This document shows, one piece after another, positions 24,851-33,134 of a stretch of DNA of 64,000 bases. Each line of letters begins with the position of its first letter. Within the stretch, counting starts at the first letter, position 1. Where the stretch lies: contig NZ_JAOEBG010000007.1 of NCBI RefSeq assembly GCF_029836165.1, positions 186,001-250,000 on the forward strand, given 5' to 3'. Source of the stretch: Pseudomonas sp. GD04091. GTDB taxonomy: Bacteria; Pseudomonadota; Gammaproteobacteria; Pseudomonadales; Pseudomonadaceae. Position numbers and translations under genes: made by a program. The notes beneath the pieces were generated by a model that saw nothing but the letters and a program-made list of their open reading frames with translations, was not told where the DNA came from and made no database searches.

Positions 24851-27385
24851 ATGACGCAAGTCACGGTGAAAGAACTGGCCCAAGAGGTCGAGGCACCGGT
24901 AGAGCGCCTGCTGCAGCAGATGCGTGAGGCAGGTCTGCCGCACACCGACGCCGGTCAGGTAGTGACCGACAATGAGAAGCAGACCCTGCTGACCCATTTG
25001 AAAAGCAGCCACAAGAGCAAGGCGGAAGAGCCGCGCAAGATCACCTTGCAGCGCAAGACCACCAGCACTCTGCGTGTCGCCGGTAGCAAGAGCATCAGCG
25101 TAGAAGTACGCAAGAAGAAAGTATTCGTGCAACGCAGCCCGGAAGAGATCCAGGCCGAGCAGAAACGCGAGCAGGAAGAGCGCCGCGCGGCTGAAAACGC
25201 CGCCCGCGAAAAGGCCGAGGCCGAAGCACGCCAGCGCACCGAGGAACAGGCCCGTCGTCAGGCGCCCGAAGCTCCGGCTGCGGCGCCTGCGCCGAAGTCC
25301 GAGCCTGCGCCGGCTCCGGTAGTGGCCGAAGCGCCGGTTTCGGAAGACGCCGCTGCCCGTGCCGCCGAGCGCAAGAAGGAAGAGACCCGCCGCAACGAAA
25401 GCCGTGCCCGCGACGACGATCGTCGTGGTGGTGGCGCGGCTGGCGAGCGTCGAGGCGAAGCACCGCGCGTGTCGATCAAGGTCAAGGTCAAGGAGAAGGA
25501 AAAAGCACCGACTCCACGCGCCGCGCCACGCACCACCGATGAAGAGAGCGATGGTTTCCGTCGCGGTCGCGGTGGCAAGGGCAAGCCGAAGAAGCGCAAC
25601 CAGCACGGCTTCCAGAACCCGACCGGTCCGGTCATCCGTGACGTGACCATCGGCGAGACCATCACCGTCTCGGAACTGGCGCAACAGATGTCGGTCAAGG
25701 CCGCCGAAGTCGTCAAGTTCATGTTCAAGCTGGGTACCCCGGTCACCATCAACCAGGTGCTGGACCAGGAGACCGCTCAACTGGTCGCCGAAGAGCTGGG
25801 CCACAAGGTCACCCTGATCAGCGACACCGCCCTGGAAGACTCCCTGGCCGAATCGCTGAAGTTCGAAGGTGAAGTCGAGTCCCGCGCGCCGGTCGTGACC
25901 GTCATGGGCCACGTCGACCACGGCAAGACCTCGCTGCTCGACTACATCCGTCGTGCCAAGGTCGCTGCTGGCGAGGCCGGTGGCATCACCCAGCACATCG
26001 GTGCCTACCACGTGGAAACCGACCGCGGCATGGTCACCTTCCTCGACACCCCTGGCCACGCTGCGTTCACCCAGATGCGTGCCCGTGGTGCCAAGGCCAC
26101 CGACATCGTCATCCTGGTGGTGGCGGCGGACGACGGCGTGATGCCGCAGACCCGCGAAGCCGTTCAGCACGCCAAGGCTGCCGGCGTTCCGCTGGTCGTC
26201 GCGGTCAACAAGATCGACAAGCCGGGTGCCGACCTCGATCGCATCCGCAACGAACTGGCCGTCGAAGGCGTGACCTCCGAGGACTGGGGTGGCGACACCC
26301 CATTCGTCAAGGTTTCGGCGAAGATGGGTACCGGTGTCGACGAACTGCTCGAAGCGGTCCTGCTGCAGGCCGAGATCCTCGAGCTGACCGCCACGCCGAC
26401 CGCTCCAGGTCGTGGTGTCGTGGTCGAGTCGCGCCTGGACAAGGGCCGTGGCCCGGTCGCCACCATCCTGGTTCAGGACGGTACCCTGCGTCAGGGCGAC
26501 ATGGTCCTGGTCGGTTCGAACTATGGCCGCGTGCGTGCCATGCTCGACGAGAACGGCAAGCCTGTGAAGGAAGCCGGCCCGTCGATCCCGGTCGAGATCC
26601 TCGGCCTGGATGGCACGCCGGAAGCCGGTGACGAGCTGTCGGTGGTCGCCGACGAGAAGAAGGCCCGTGAGGTTGCCCTGTTCCGTCAAGGCAAGTACCG
26701 CGAGGTCAAGCTGGCCCGTGCTCACGCCGGCAAGCTGGAAAACATCTTCGAGACCATGGGTCAGGAAGAGAAGAAGACCCTCAACATCGTCCTCAAGACC
26801 GATGTGCGTGGTTCGCTCGAAGCGCTGCAGGGTTCGCTCGGCGGCCTGGGCAACGACGAAGTTCAGGTACGCGTCATCGGTGGCGGCGTCGGTGGTATCA
26901 CCGAGAGCGACGCCAACCTGGCCCTGGCCTCGAACGCGGTGCTGTTCGGCTTCAACGTGCGTGCCGATGCCGGCGCGCGCAAGATCGTCGAGCAGGAAGG
27001 TCTGGATATGCGTTACTACAACGTGATCTACGACATCATCGAAGACGTCAAGAAGGCCCTGACCGGCATGCTCGGCAGCGATGTTCGCGAGAACATCCTG
27101 GGTGTCGCGGAAGTGCGTGACGTGTTCCGTTCGCCGAAGTTCGGCGCTATCGCCGGCTGTATGGTCATCGAGGGTACCGTGTACCGCAACCGTCCGATCC
27201 GCGTACTGCGCGAGGACGTGGTGATCTTCGAAGGCGAGCTGGAATCGCTGCGTCGCTTCAAGGACGACGCCGCCGAAGTGCGTAACGGCATGGAGTGCGG
27301 TATCGGCGTCAAGAGCTACAACGACGTCAAGGTCGGCGACAAGATCGAAGTCTTCGAGAAAGTCCAGGTGGCTCGTACCCTGTAA
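24851..27385 (+). CDS. infB: Translation initiation factor IF-2
   Basis: This 844-residue GTPase places fMet-tRNA on the 30S subunit. IF2_N modules lie at the N-terminus. A long charged Ala/Glu/Arg-rich linker (about 95-260) follows. The G domain has G1 GHVDHGKTS near residue 353, G3 DTPGHAAF and G4 NKIDK. Domains II to IV end at VQVARTL. It follows nusA by 27 bp. In E. coli an internal start makes a shorter isoform; I could not establish one here. Confidence 0.98.
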   Translation: MTQVTVKELAQEVEAPVERLLQQMREAGLPHTDAGQVVTDNEKQTLLTHLKSSHKSKAEEPRKITLQRKTTSTLRVAGSKSISVEVRKKKVFVQRSPEEIQAEQKREQEERRAAENAAREKAEAEARQRTEEQARRQAPEAPAAAPAPKSEPAPAPVVAEAPVSEDAAARAAERKKEETRRNESRARDDDRRGGGAAGERRGEAPRVSIKVKVKEKEKAPTPRAAPRTTDEESDGFRRGRGGKGKPKKRNQHGFQNPTGPVIRDVTIGETITVSELAQQMSVKAAEVVKFMFKLGTPVTINQVLDQETAQLVAEELGHKVTLISDTALEDSLAESLKFEGEVESRAPVVTVMGHVDHGKTSLLDYIRRAKVAAGEAGGITQHIGAYHVETDRGMVTFLDTPGHAAFTQMRARGAKATDIVILVVAADDGVMPQTREAVQHAKAAGVPLVVAVNKIDKPGADLDRIRNELAVEGVTSEDWGGDTPFVKVSAKMGTGVDELLEAVLLQAEILELTATPTAPGRGVVVESRLDKGRGPVATILVQDGTLRQGDMVLVGSNYGRVRAMLDENGKPVKEAGPSIPVEILGLDGTPEAGDELSVVADEKKAREVALFRQGKYREVKLARAHAGKLENIFETMGQEEKKTLNIVLKTDVRGSLEALQGSLGGLGNDEVQVRVIGGGVGGITESDANLALASNAVLFGFNVRADAGARKIVEQEGLDMRYYNVIYDIIEDVKKALTGMLGSDVRENILGVAEVRDVFRSPKFGAIAGCMVIEGTVYRNRPIRVLREDVVIFEGELESLRRFKDDAAEVRNGMECGIGVKSYNDVKVGDKIEVFEKVQVARTL

Positions 27386-27442
27386 GGGTCGAGCCTGGCG
27401 CAGCCCCCGCCGCAAGGCGGTTGGTGGCGCCTCTGCAGGTAG

Positions 27443-27475
27443 CGCCCGGTCAGGTTTACACCTGACCGGGCGTTT
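27443..27475 (+). terminator. Strong hairpin between infB and rbfA
   Basis: Perfect 13-bp stem, CGCCCGGTCAGGT-TTAC-ACCTGACCGGGCG, followed by only TTTG. It is a weak terminator or an RNA-processing site inside the operon, since rbfA begins 27 bp later with no obvious promoter. Confidence 0.65.
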
Positions 27476-27501
27476 GCCGCTTTACGTAACAGGTAGCAAA
27501 A

Positions 27502-27900
27502 ATGGCAAAAGAATACAGCCGTACCCAACGCATCGGCGATCAGATGCAGCGTGAGCTGTCGGAATTGATCCGTCGTGAAGTCAAAGATCCGCGCGTCGGC
27601 CTGGTGACCATTACCGCCGTTGACGTCAGTCGCGACCTGGGCCACGCCAAGGTCTTCATCACCGTGATGGGCCAGGACGGCGCCGACGCCGTGCCGCAGA
27701 CCCTCAAGGCCCTGACCAGTGCCGCGAGCTTCCTGCGCCTGCACCTTGGCCGCGTCATGCAACTGCGCAGCGTGCCGCAGCTGCATTTCCACTTCGATGA
27801 AAGCGTCAGCCGTGGTGCCCACCTGTCGGCACTGATCGAGCGTGCGGTGGCCGAAGATCGCCAGCACAAGGATGCCGACGAGCTGGACACCAAGGAGTAA
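27502..27900 (+). CDS. rbfA: 30S ribosome-binding factor RbfA
   Basis: This 132-residue KH-like protein assists 16S 5'-end maturation and cold adaptation. Family features are [17 protein letters not shown] at the N-terminus, [20 protein letters not shown], and [11 protein letters not shown] near the C-terminus. It is cotranscribed with infB and truB; truB starts 3 bp after its stop. Confidence 0.97.
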   Translation: MAKEYSRTQRIGDQMQRELSELIRREVKDPRVGLVTITAVDVSRDLGHAKVFITVMGQDGADAVPQTLKALTSAASFLRLHLGRVMQLRSVPQLHFHFDESVSRGAHLSALIERAVAEDRQHKDADELDTKE

Positions 27901-27903
27901 GCG

Positions 27904-28821
27904 GTGGCCCAGGTCAAACGTATCCGCCGCAATGTCAGCGGCATCATCCTGCTCGACAAGCCACTGGGGTTCACCTCCAACGCCGCGCTGCAGAAAGTCC
28001 GCTGGTTGCTCAACGCGGAAAAGGCCGGCCACACTGGCAGCCTCGATCCGCTGGCCACTGGCGTGTTGCCGCTGTGTTTCGGCGAGGCGACCAAGTTCTC
28101 CCAGTACCTGCTCGATTCCGACAAGGGCTACGAAACGGTCATGCAGTTGGGGCAGACTACCAGCACCGCGGATGCTGAAGGCGAAGTCCTGCAGACCCGC
28201 GAAGTGACCGTCGGTCGCGCCGATATCGAAGCCGTGATCCCGCGTTTTCGCGGTGAAATCCTTCAGGTACCGCCGATGTACTCGGCCCTCAAGCGTGACG
28301 GCCAGCCGTTGTACAAGCTGGCGCGTGCAGGAGAGGTAGTGGAGCGCGAGGCGCGTTCTGTTACTATTGGCCGCTTGGAGTTGCTCGAGAGCGAAGGCAC
28401 CCGGGCGCGCCTGTCGGTTGGCTGCAGCAAGGGCACCTATATCCGTACGCTGGTCGAGGATATCGGTGAGGCGTTGGGCTGTGGTGCCTACGTCGCCGAG
28501 CTGCGTCGCACCCAGGCAGGCCCCTTCGAGCTGGCACAGACGGTGACGCTCGAGGAACTCGAACAGGCCCACGCCGAAGGTGGCAACGAAGCGCTCGATC
28601 GCTTCCTGATGCCGTCCGACAGCGGGCTGCAGGACTGGCCGCTGGTAGGCCTCTCCGAGCACAGCGCGTTCTACTGGCTGCATGGCCAGGCGGTGCGTGC
28701 CCCGGAGGCGCCGCAGTTCGGCATGGTCCGGGTACAGGATCACACTGGTCGCTTCATCGGTATCGGTGAAGTGAGCGAAGACGGGCGCATCGCGCCGCGT
28801 CGACTGATTCGGTCGGAATGA
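27904..28821 (+). CDS. truB: tRNA pseudouridine-55 synthase TruB
   Basis: This 305-residue enzyme isomerises U55 in the T-loop of tRNAs. Catalytic Asp48 lies in [12 protein letters not shown], and other conserved pieces are [20 protein letters not shown] and [15 protein letters not shown]. The C-terminal PUA-like part follows. The start is GTG at 27904, three bases after the rbfA stop, supporting coupling. Confidence 0.97.
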   Translation: MAQVKRIRRNVSGIILLDKPLGFTSNAALQKVRWLLNAEKAGHTGSLDPLATGVLPLCFGEATKFSQYLLDSDKGYETVMQLGQTTSTADAEGEVLQTREVTVGRADIEAVIPRFRGEILQVPPMYSALKRDGQPLYKLARAGEVVEREARSVTIGRLELLESEGTRARLSVGCSKGTYIRTLVEDIGEALGCGAYVAELRRTQAGPFELAQTVTLEELEQAHAEGGNEALDRFLMPSDSGLQDWPLVGLSEHSAFYWLHGQAVRAPEAPQFGMVRVQDHTGRFIGIGEVSEDGRIAPRRLIRSE

Positions 28822-28970
28822 CCGAAACCACGGGTAGAGGCTTTGGCTGAAACCGGTGGTATCGAGGGTGGCTGTTATTAGGCACGGTCACGCCTCTTCT
28901 TATTAATACGGGGACTCGTCCCTGGCCTATTGGAGACCGTTCGCGGGATCCGTTTATCAGGAGAAGCCAA

Positions 28971-29240
28971 ATGGCCCTCAGCGTCGAAGAAAAAGCTCAG
29001 ATCGTTGCCGATTACCAGCAAGCCGCCGGCGATACCGGTAGCCCGGAAGTGCAGGTTGCTCTGCTGACCGCCAACATCAACAAGCTGCAAGGCCACTTCA
29101 AGGCCAACGAAAAAGACCACCACTCCCGTCGTGGTCTGATCCGTATGGTCAACCAGCGTCGTAAGCTGCTGGACTACCTGAAGGGCAAGGACACCACTCG
29201 TTACAGCGCCCTGATCGGTCGCCTGGGTCTGCGTCGCTAA
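28971..29240 (+). CDS. rpsO: 30S ribosomal protein S15
   Basis: An 89-residue S15 with the family signature from [17 protein letters not shown] to [20 protein letters not shown]. It binds the central 16S junction early in assembly and in E. coli represses its own translation. The 150-bp gap after truB probably holds its own promoter and leader. pnp lies downstream, as in E. coli. Confidence 0.98.
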   Translation: MALSVEEKAQIVADYQQAAGDTGSPEVQVALLTANINKLQGHFKANEKDHHSRRGLIRMVNQRRKLLDYLKGKDTTRYSALIGRLGLRR

Positions 29241-29330
29241 TAGCGGCCTGGCCAGTGGTGTTGCATGGTGTGTCGCATTCTTCGGCAACGCTGCCTGTCA
29301 GCGCTGTCGTTGGGCACGCCACGCGATCTG

Positions 29331-29391
29331 CGAGGTTGGCAGCCTGGTCTGCCGAGCGGTTCAACCGCCCGGCACCAGGTTCCCAGCCTCG
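29331..29391 (+). promoter_or_regulatory. Long stem-loop in the pnp leader (probable RNase III/PNPase autoregulatory site)
   Basis: The arms CGAGG...CCTCG enclose further paired blocks CCTGGT/ACCAGG and GCGGTT/AACCGC, forming an interrupted stem of about 60 nt in the 248-bp rpsO-pnp gap. In E. coli a long pnp leader hairpin is cut by RNase III and then attacked by PNPase to repress its own synthesis. Position and shape match; function is inferred. Confidence 0.7.
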
Positions 29392-29488
29392 TGTTGTATC
29401 TGGACGGTCAATGGGGCCGACTCCCCGTTCTGCCCAAGAATTCGCAAGAACCAGTTCCCCCAAGAGCCACTGAAAAAGGTAGGAAACC

Positions 29489-31594
29489 GTGAACCCGGTA
29501 ATCAAGACGTTCCAGTTCGGTCAGTCGACCGTTACTCTCGAAACGGGCCGCATTGCCCGTCAGGCCACCGGCGCCGTGCTGGTCACCGTCGACAACGATG
29601 TCACCGTGCTGGTGACCGTGGTCGGTGCCAAGCAAGCCGATCCGGGCAAGGGCTTCTTCCCGCTGTCCGTGCACTACCAGGAAAAAACCTACGCTGCCGG
29701 CAAGATCCCAGGCGGTTTCTTCAAGCGTGAAGGCCGTCCTTCCGAGAAGGAAACCCTGACCTCGCGCCTGATCGACCGTCCGATCCGTCCGCTGTTCCCT
29801 GAAGGCTTCATGAACGAAGTCCAGGTCGTCTGCACCGTGGTTTCCACCAGCAAGAAGACCGATCCGGACATCGCCGCGATGATCGGTACCTCGGCTGCCC
29901 TGGCCATTTCCGGCATTCCGTTCGAAGGCCCGATCGGCGCCGCCCGCGTTGCCTTCCACGAAAGCACTGGCTACCTGCTGAATCCGACCTACGAGCAACT
30001 GGCTGCCTCGAGCCTGGACATGGTCGTCGCCGGTACCGAATCCGCCGTGCTGATGGTCGAATCGGAAGCCCAGGAGCTGACCGAAGACCAGATGCTGGGC
30101 GCCGTGCTGTTCGCCCACGACGAATTCCAGGCCGTGATCAAGGCCGTCAAGGAGCTGGCTGCCGAAGCCGCCAAGCCAACCTGGGACTGGAAACCTGCCG
30201 TTGCCAACACCGCGCTGTTCGACGCCATCCGCGCCGAGTTCGGCGAGGCTGTTTCCCAGGGCTACACCATCACCGTCAAGGCCGACCGCTACGCGCGCCT
30301 GGGCGAGCTGCGCGATCAGGCGATCGCCAAGTTCTCCGGTGAAGAAGGCCAGCCATCGGCTGCTGAAGTCAAAGACATCTTCGGCGAGATCGAATATCGC
30401 ACCGTTCGCGAAAACATCGTCAACGGCAAGCCACGTATCGACGGTCGTGACACCAAGACCGTGCGTCCGCTGAACATCGAAGTCGGCGTTCTGCCGAAGA
30501 CTCACGGTTCGGCGCTGTTCACCCGTGGCGAAACCCAGGCTCTGGTGGTCGCGACCCTCGGTACCGCCCGTGACGCCCAGCTGCTGGACACGCTCGAAGG
30601 CGAGAAGAAAGACCCCTTCATGCTGCACTACAACTTCCCGCCGTTCTCGGTGGGCGAGTGTGGCCGCATGGGTGGCGCCGGTCGTCGTGAAATCGGCCAC
30701 GGCCGTCTGGCTCGCCGTTCGGTCCAGGCCATGCTGCCTGCCGCCGACGTGTTCCCGTACACCATCCGCGTGGTGTCGGAAATCACCGAATCCAACGGTT
30801 CCAGCTCCATGGCTTCGGTCTGCGGCGCCTCGCTGGCCCTGATGGACGCCGGTGTACCGATGAAAGCCCCGGTCGCCGGTATCGCCATGGGTCTGGTCAA
30901 GGAAGGTGACAAGTTCGCCGTTCTGACCGACATCCTGGGTGACGAAGACCACCTGGGCGACATGGACTTCAAGGTAGCCGGTACCGCCAAGGGCGTCACC
31001 GCGCTGCAGATGGACATCAAGATCAACGGCATCACCGAAGAGATCATGGAAATCGCCCTGGGCCAGGCCCTGGAAGCGCGCCTGAACATCCTCGGCCAGA
31101 TGAACCAGATCATCGGCGAGTCGCGTACCGAGCTGTCGGCCAACGCCCCGACCATGATCGCGATGAAGATCGACACCGACAAGATCCGTGACGTCATCGG
31201 TAAAGGCGGCGCCACCATCCGCGCCATCTGCGAAGAAACCAAGGCCTCGATCGATATCGAGGACGACGGTTCGATCAAGATCTTCGGCGAAACCAAGGAA
31301 GCGGCTGACGCTGCCAAGCAGCGCATCCTGGGCATCACCGCCGAGGCCGAGATCGGCAAGATCTACGTCGGCAAGGTCGAGCGCATCGTCGACTTCGGCG
31401 CCTTCGTCAACATCCTGCCGGGCAAGGACGGCCTGGTGCACATCTCCATGCTGAGCGATGCTCGCGTCGAGAAAGTCACCGACGTGCTGAAGGAAGGTCA
31501 GGAAGTCGAAGTGCTGGTACTGGACGTGGACAACCGCGGCCGTATCAAGCTGTCGATCAAGGACGTCGCCGCTGCCAAGGCATCGGGCGTCTAA
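29489..31594 (+). CDS. pnp: Polyribonucleotide nucleotidyltransferase (PNPase)
   Basis: This 701-residue 3'-5' phosphorolytic exoribonuclease is a core degradosome enzyme. Two RNase PH domains are joined by a helical domain, followed by KH ([19 protein letters not shown]) and S1 ([18 protein letters not shown]) domains. The start is GTG at 29489 with AGGTAGGA upstream. The leader carries a long stem-loop and a strong terminator follows the gene. Confidence 0.98.
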   Translation: MNPVIKTFQFGQSTVTLETGRIARQATGAVLVTVDNDVTVLVTVVGAKQADPGKGFFPLSVHYQEKTYAAGKIPGGFFKREGRPSEKETLTSRLIDRPIRPLFPEGFMNEVQVVCTVVSTSKKTDPDIAAMIGTSAALAISGIPFEGPIGAARVAFHESTGYLLNPTYEQLAASSLDMVVAGTESAVLMVESEAQELTEDQMLGAVLFAHDEFQAVIKAVKELAAEAAKPTWDWKPAVANTALFDAIRAEFGEAVSQGYTITVKADRYARLGELRDQAIAKFSGEEGQPSAAEVKDIFGEIEYRTVRENIVNGKPRIDGRDTKTVRPLNIEVGVLPKTHGSALFTRGETQALVVATLGTARDAQLLDTLEGEKKDPFMLHYNFPPFSVGECGRMGGAGRREIGHGRLARRSVQAMLPAADVFPYTIRVVSEITESNGSSSMASVCGASLALMDAGVPMKAPVAGIAMGLVKEGDKFAVLTDILGDEDHLGDMDFKVAGTAKGVTALQMDIKINGITEEIMEIALGQALEARLNILGQMNQIIGESRTELSANAPTMIAMKIDTDKIRDVIGKGGATIRAICEETKASIDIEDDGSIKIFGETKEAADAAKQRILGITAEAEIGKIYVGKVERIVDFGAFVNILPGKDGLVHISMLSDARVEKVTDVLKEGQEVEVLVLDVDNRGRIKLSIKDVAAAKASGV

Positions 31595-31612
31595 GCCTTC
31601 CCAGGCTGAGAA

Positions 31613-31639
31613 GAAGGACCCTTCGGGGTCCTTTTTTTA
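31613..31639 (+). terminator. Intrinsic terminator of pnp
   Basis: AAGGACCC-TTC-GGGGTCCTT hairpin followed by seven T residues. Confidence 0.93.
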
Positions 31640-31853
31640 TGCCTGCGCCTTTTTCTTGTGGACTTGCATCTTGCATGCAGCAATTTGCCCGGACTTGCAA
31701 AATGCACGATCACCGGCCCTTGCGTTAATTGGTAAGTAATTGATTTTTAAGGGTTAATTTTAGATCCGAAAACTGGCATACGCTGTGCAACATCACTTCT
31801 ACCTGACGCCAGGAACCAAGGCGCAGACCTTTCGAAAAACAGGAGTGACCCAC

Positions 31854-32204
31854 ATGAAGAAGTTCGCCATTGCTGCCGCTACTGCTACCGCTCTGACCCT
31901 GACCATGGCCAACGCGGCGTTCGCTGCCCAGTCCACCCAGGCCCCGATGACGCTGGCGGCCGGTGAGGTGACCAAAGCCAAGGAAGCTACTTCCGACACC
32001 TGGATCACCACCAAGGTGAAAGCCGACCTGATGACTGAGAAAGGCGTGCCAGGCAGTGACATCAAGGTCGAAACCAACAAAGGCGTGGTATCGCTGTCCT
32101 CGGACGTGGCCATTACCGACGCTCAGAAGGAAATGGCAGTCGCCATCGCCAAGAAGATCAAAGGCGTGCAGGCCGTCTCGGCTGATGGCCTGAAGTCCGA
32201 ATAA
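31854..32204 (+). CDS. Periplasmic BON-domain protein (OsmY-like)
   Basis: A 116-residue exported protein. The signal peptide MKKFAIAAATATALTLTMAN.. ends at an AFA site near residue 24, and a single BON domain follows (about 45-113: DTWITTKVKADLMTEKGVPG, IKVETNKGVVSLSSDV). BON domains bind lipid or membrane surfaces; OsmY relatives respond to osmotic or envelope stress. It is monocistronic: an A/T-rich promoter region (31735-31800) precedes it and a strong terminator follows. A sigma-54-like element GG-N10-GC lies at 31775-31788. Confidence 0.9.
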   Translation: MKKFAIAAATATALTLTMANAAFAAQSTQAPMTLAAGEVTKAKEATSDTWITTKVKADLMTEKGVPGSDIKVETNKGVVSLSSDVAITDAQKEMAVAIAKKIKGVQAVSADGLKSE

Positions 32205-32246
32205 GGGATGTCCCGTCGGCCAAAGGGAGTTGGCCACCCCTTCAAG

Positions 32247-32280
32247 CAAAAGCCCCGGCACTCGCCGGGGCTTTTGTTTT
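32247..32280. terminator. Intrinsic terminator, BON gene / ABM gene
   Basis: CAAAAGCCCCGGC-ACTC-GCCGGGGCTTTTG then TTTTGG; A-rich on one side and T-rich on the other, so probably bidirectional between the convergent genes. Confidence 0.92.
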
Positions 32281-32310
32281 GGCCATGCACCAGCGGCGCT
32301 GTGAACAGCT

Positions 32311-32613
32311 TCAGTGCACCGGATTACGGGCGATCACGTCGCTCTCGAAACACACCTGCTCCACGATCAAAGGCTCCACCACGGGCCGGCTGTCGCGAAA
32401 GTGCGCGGTCTGGGTGTGGGCCTCATACGCTGCGTCATCCCGGTAGATCTCGTACAGGTAGATCACCTCCGCCTCTTCTCGGTCCTGAGATACATCGAAC
32501 ACCAGGCAACCTGGCTCGGTGGCTACCGAGGCGGCGGCGTTGGCCCTGATGGCTGTCAGGAAGGCATCGGCGGTACCGGGTTTGACGCGAGTCTTGATAA
32601 ACAGACAGTACAC
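32311..32613 (-). CDS. ABM-family protein, putative quinol monooxygenase
   Basis: A 100-residue protein of the antibiotic biosynthesis monooxygenase (YgiN-like) fold. It shows TRVKPGTADAFLTAIRANAAAS, EPGCLVFDVSQD and AYEAHTQTAHFRD, the usual family blocks. Relatives are cofactor-free oxygenases acting on quinols, but many have no known substrate. The start is GTG at 32613. It is divergent from a VOC-family gene, and the 60-bp gap contains the palindrome TTGTATACAA, so both are probably regulated together. Confidence 0.85.
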   Translation of the reverse strand: MYCLFIKTRVKPGTADAFLTAIRANAAASVATEPGCLVFDVSQDREEAEVIYLYEIYRDDAAYEAHTQTAHFRDSRPVVEPLIVEQVCFESDVIARNPVH

Positions 32614-32648
32614 AGGAAGCTCCTTTTGTTTTAAATTCGTTTGTGAAT

Positions 32649-32658
32649 TGTATACAAA
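32649..32658. promoter_or_regulatory. Palindrome TTGTATACAA in a divergent promoter
   Basis: A perfect 10-bp palindrome in an A/T-rich 60-bp gap between the ABM and VOC genes. The form resembles operators of GntR-family (FCD or VanR type) repressors. No candidate regulator gene lies next to it. Confidence 0.5.
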
Positions 32659-32673
32659 AAAGGAGACCTGCCC

Positions 32674-33087
32674 ATGTCCGATCTACCTGCTCGCCCAGGC
32701 CGCCTGAATGGCTTGCGCCACATCGCCCTGCTGGTGCCCAACCTCGAGGAGTGCGAGCGCTTCTACGTCGATGTACTGGGCATGGAGGTGCTCAACCGTG
32801 CCAACGAAGACCTGGTGTATCTCACCTGTGGCAATGACAACCTTTCGCTGGGACGTGGCGCAGGTGCCTCGAACGGTTTCCAGACCCTGGACCACTATGG
32901 CTTCATCGTCGACAGCGTGGAGGAGCTGGAGGCCTGGTACCAGTACTTCAAGGCCCGTGGCGTGACGTTGCTGGATCGGCCGTTCAACCACGGCGACGGC
33001 GCACGCAGTTTCCACTTGCTGGATCCGGCGGGGAACAAGGTGCAGCCGCTGTATCACCCGTCAGTGTCGGGGCAGCGGCTGGTCTGA
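32674..33087 (+). CDS. VOC-family (glyoxalase/dioxygenase-like) protein
   Basis: A 137-residue single VOC module pair: NGLRHIALLVPNLEECERFYVDVLGM at the N-terminus and LDHYGFIVDSVEELEAWY in the second beta-alpha-beta half, ending LLDPAGNKVQPLYHP. The His in RHIALLV, the His in LDHYGF and a late Glu/Gln position are the usual metal-ligand places. The substrate is unknown. It is divergent from an ABM monooxygenase gene, which suggests a shared small-molecule oxidation or detoxification role. Confidence 0.82.
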   Translation: MSDLPARPGRLNGLRHIALLVPNLEECERFYVDVLGMEVLNRANEDLVYLTCGNDNLSLGRGAGASNGFQTLDHYGFIVDSVEELEAWYQYFKARGVTLLDRPFNHGDGARSFHLLDPAGNKVQPLYHPSVSGQRLV

Positions 33088-33092
33088 AGTCA

Positions 33093-33126
33093 TCGCGGGC
33101 ACGCTCCGGTGGGAGCGTGCCCGCGA
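33093..33126. terminator. REP-derived hairpin between VOC and DUF748 genes
   Basis: A perfect 15-bp stem, TCGCGGGCACGCTCC-GGTG-GGAGCGTGCCCGCGA, between convergent genes. No U tract follows; it probably protects or separates the 3' ends. Confidence 0.75.
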
Positions 33127-33134
33127 CAGAGGTC

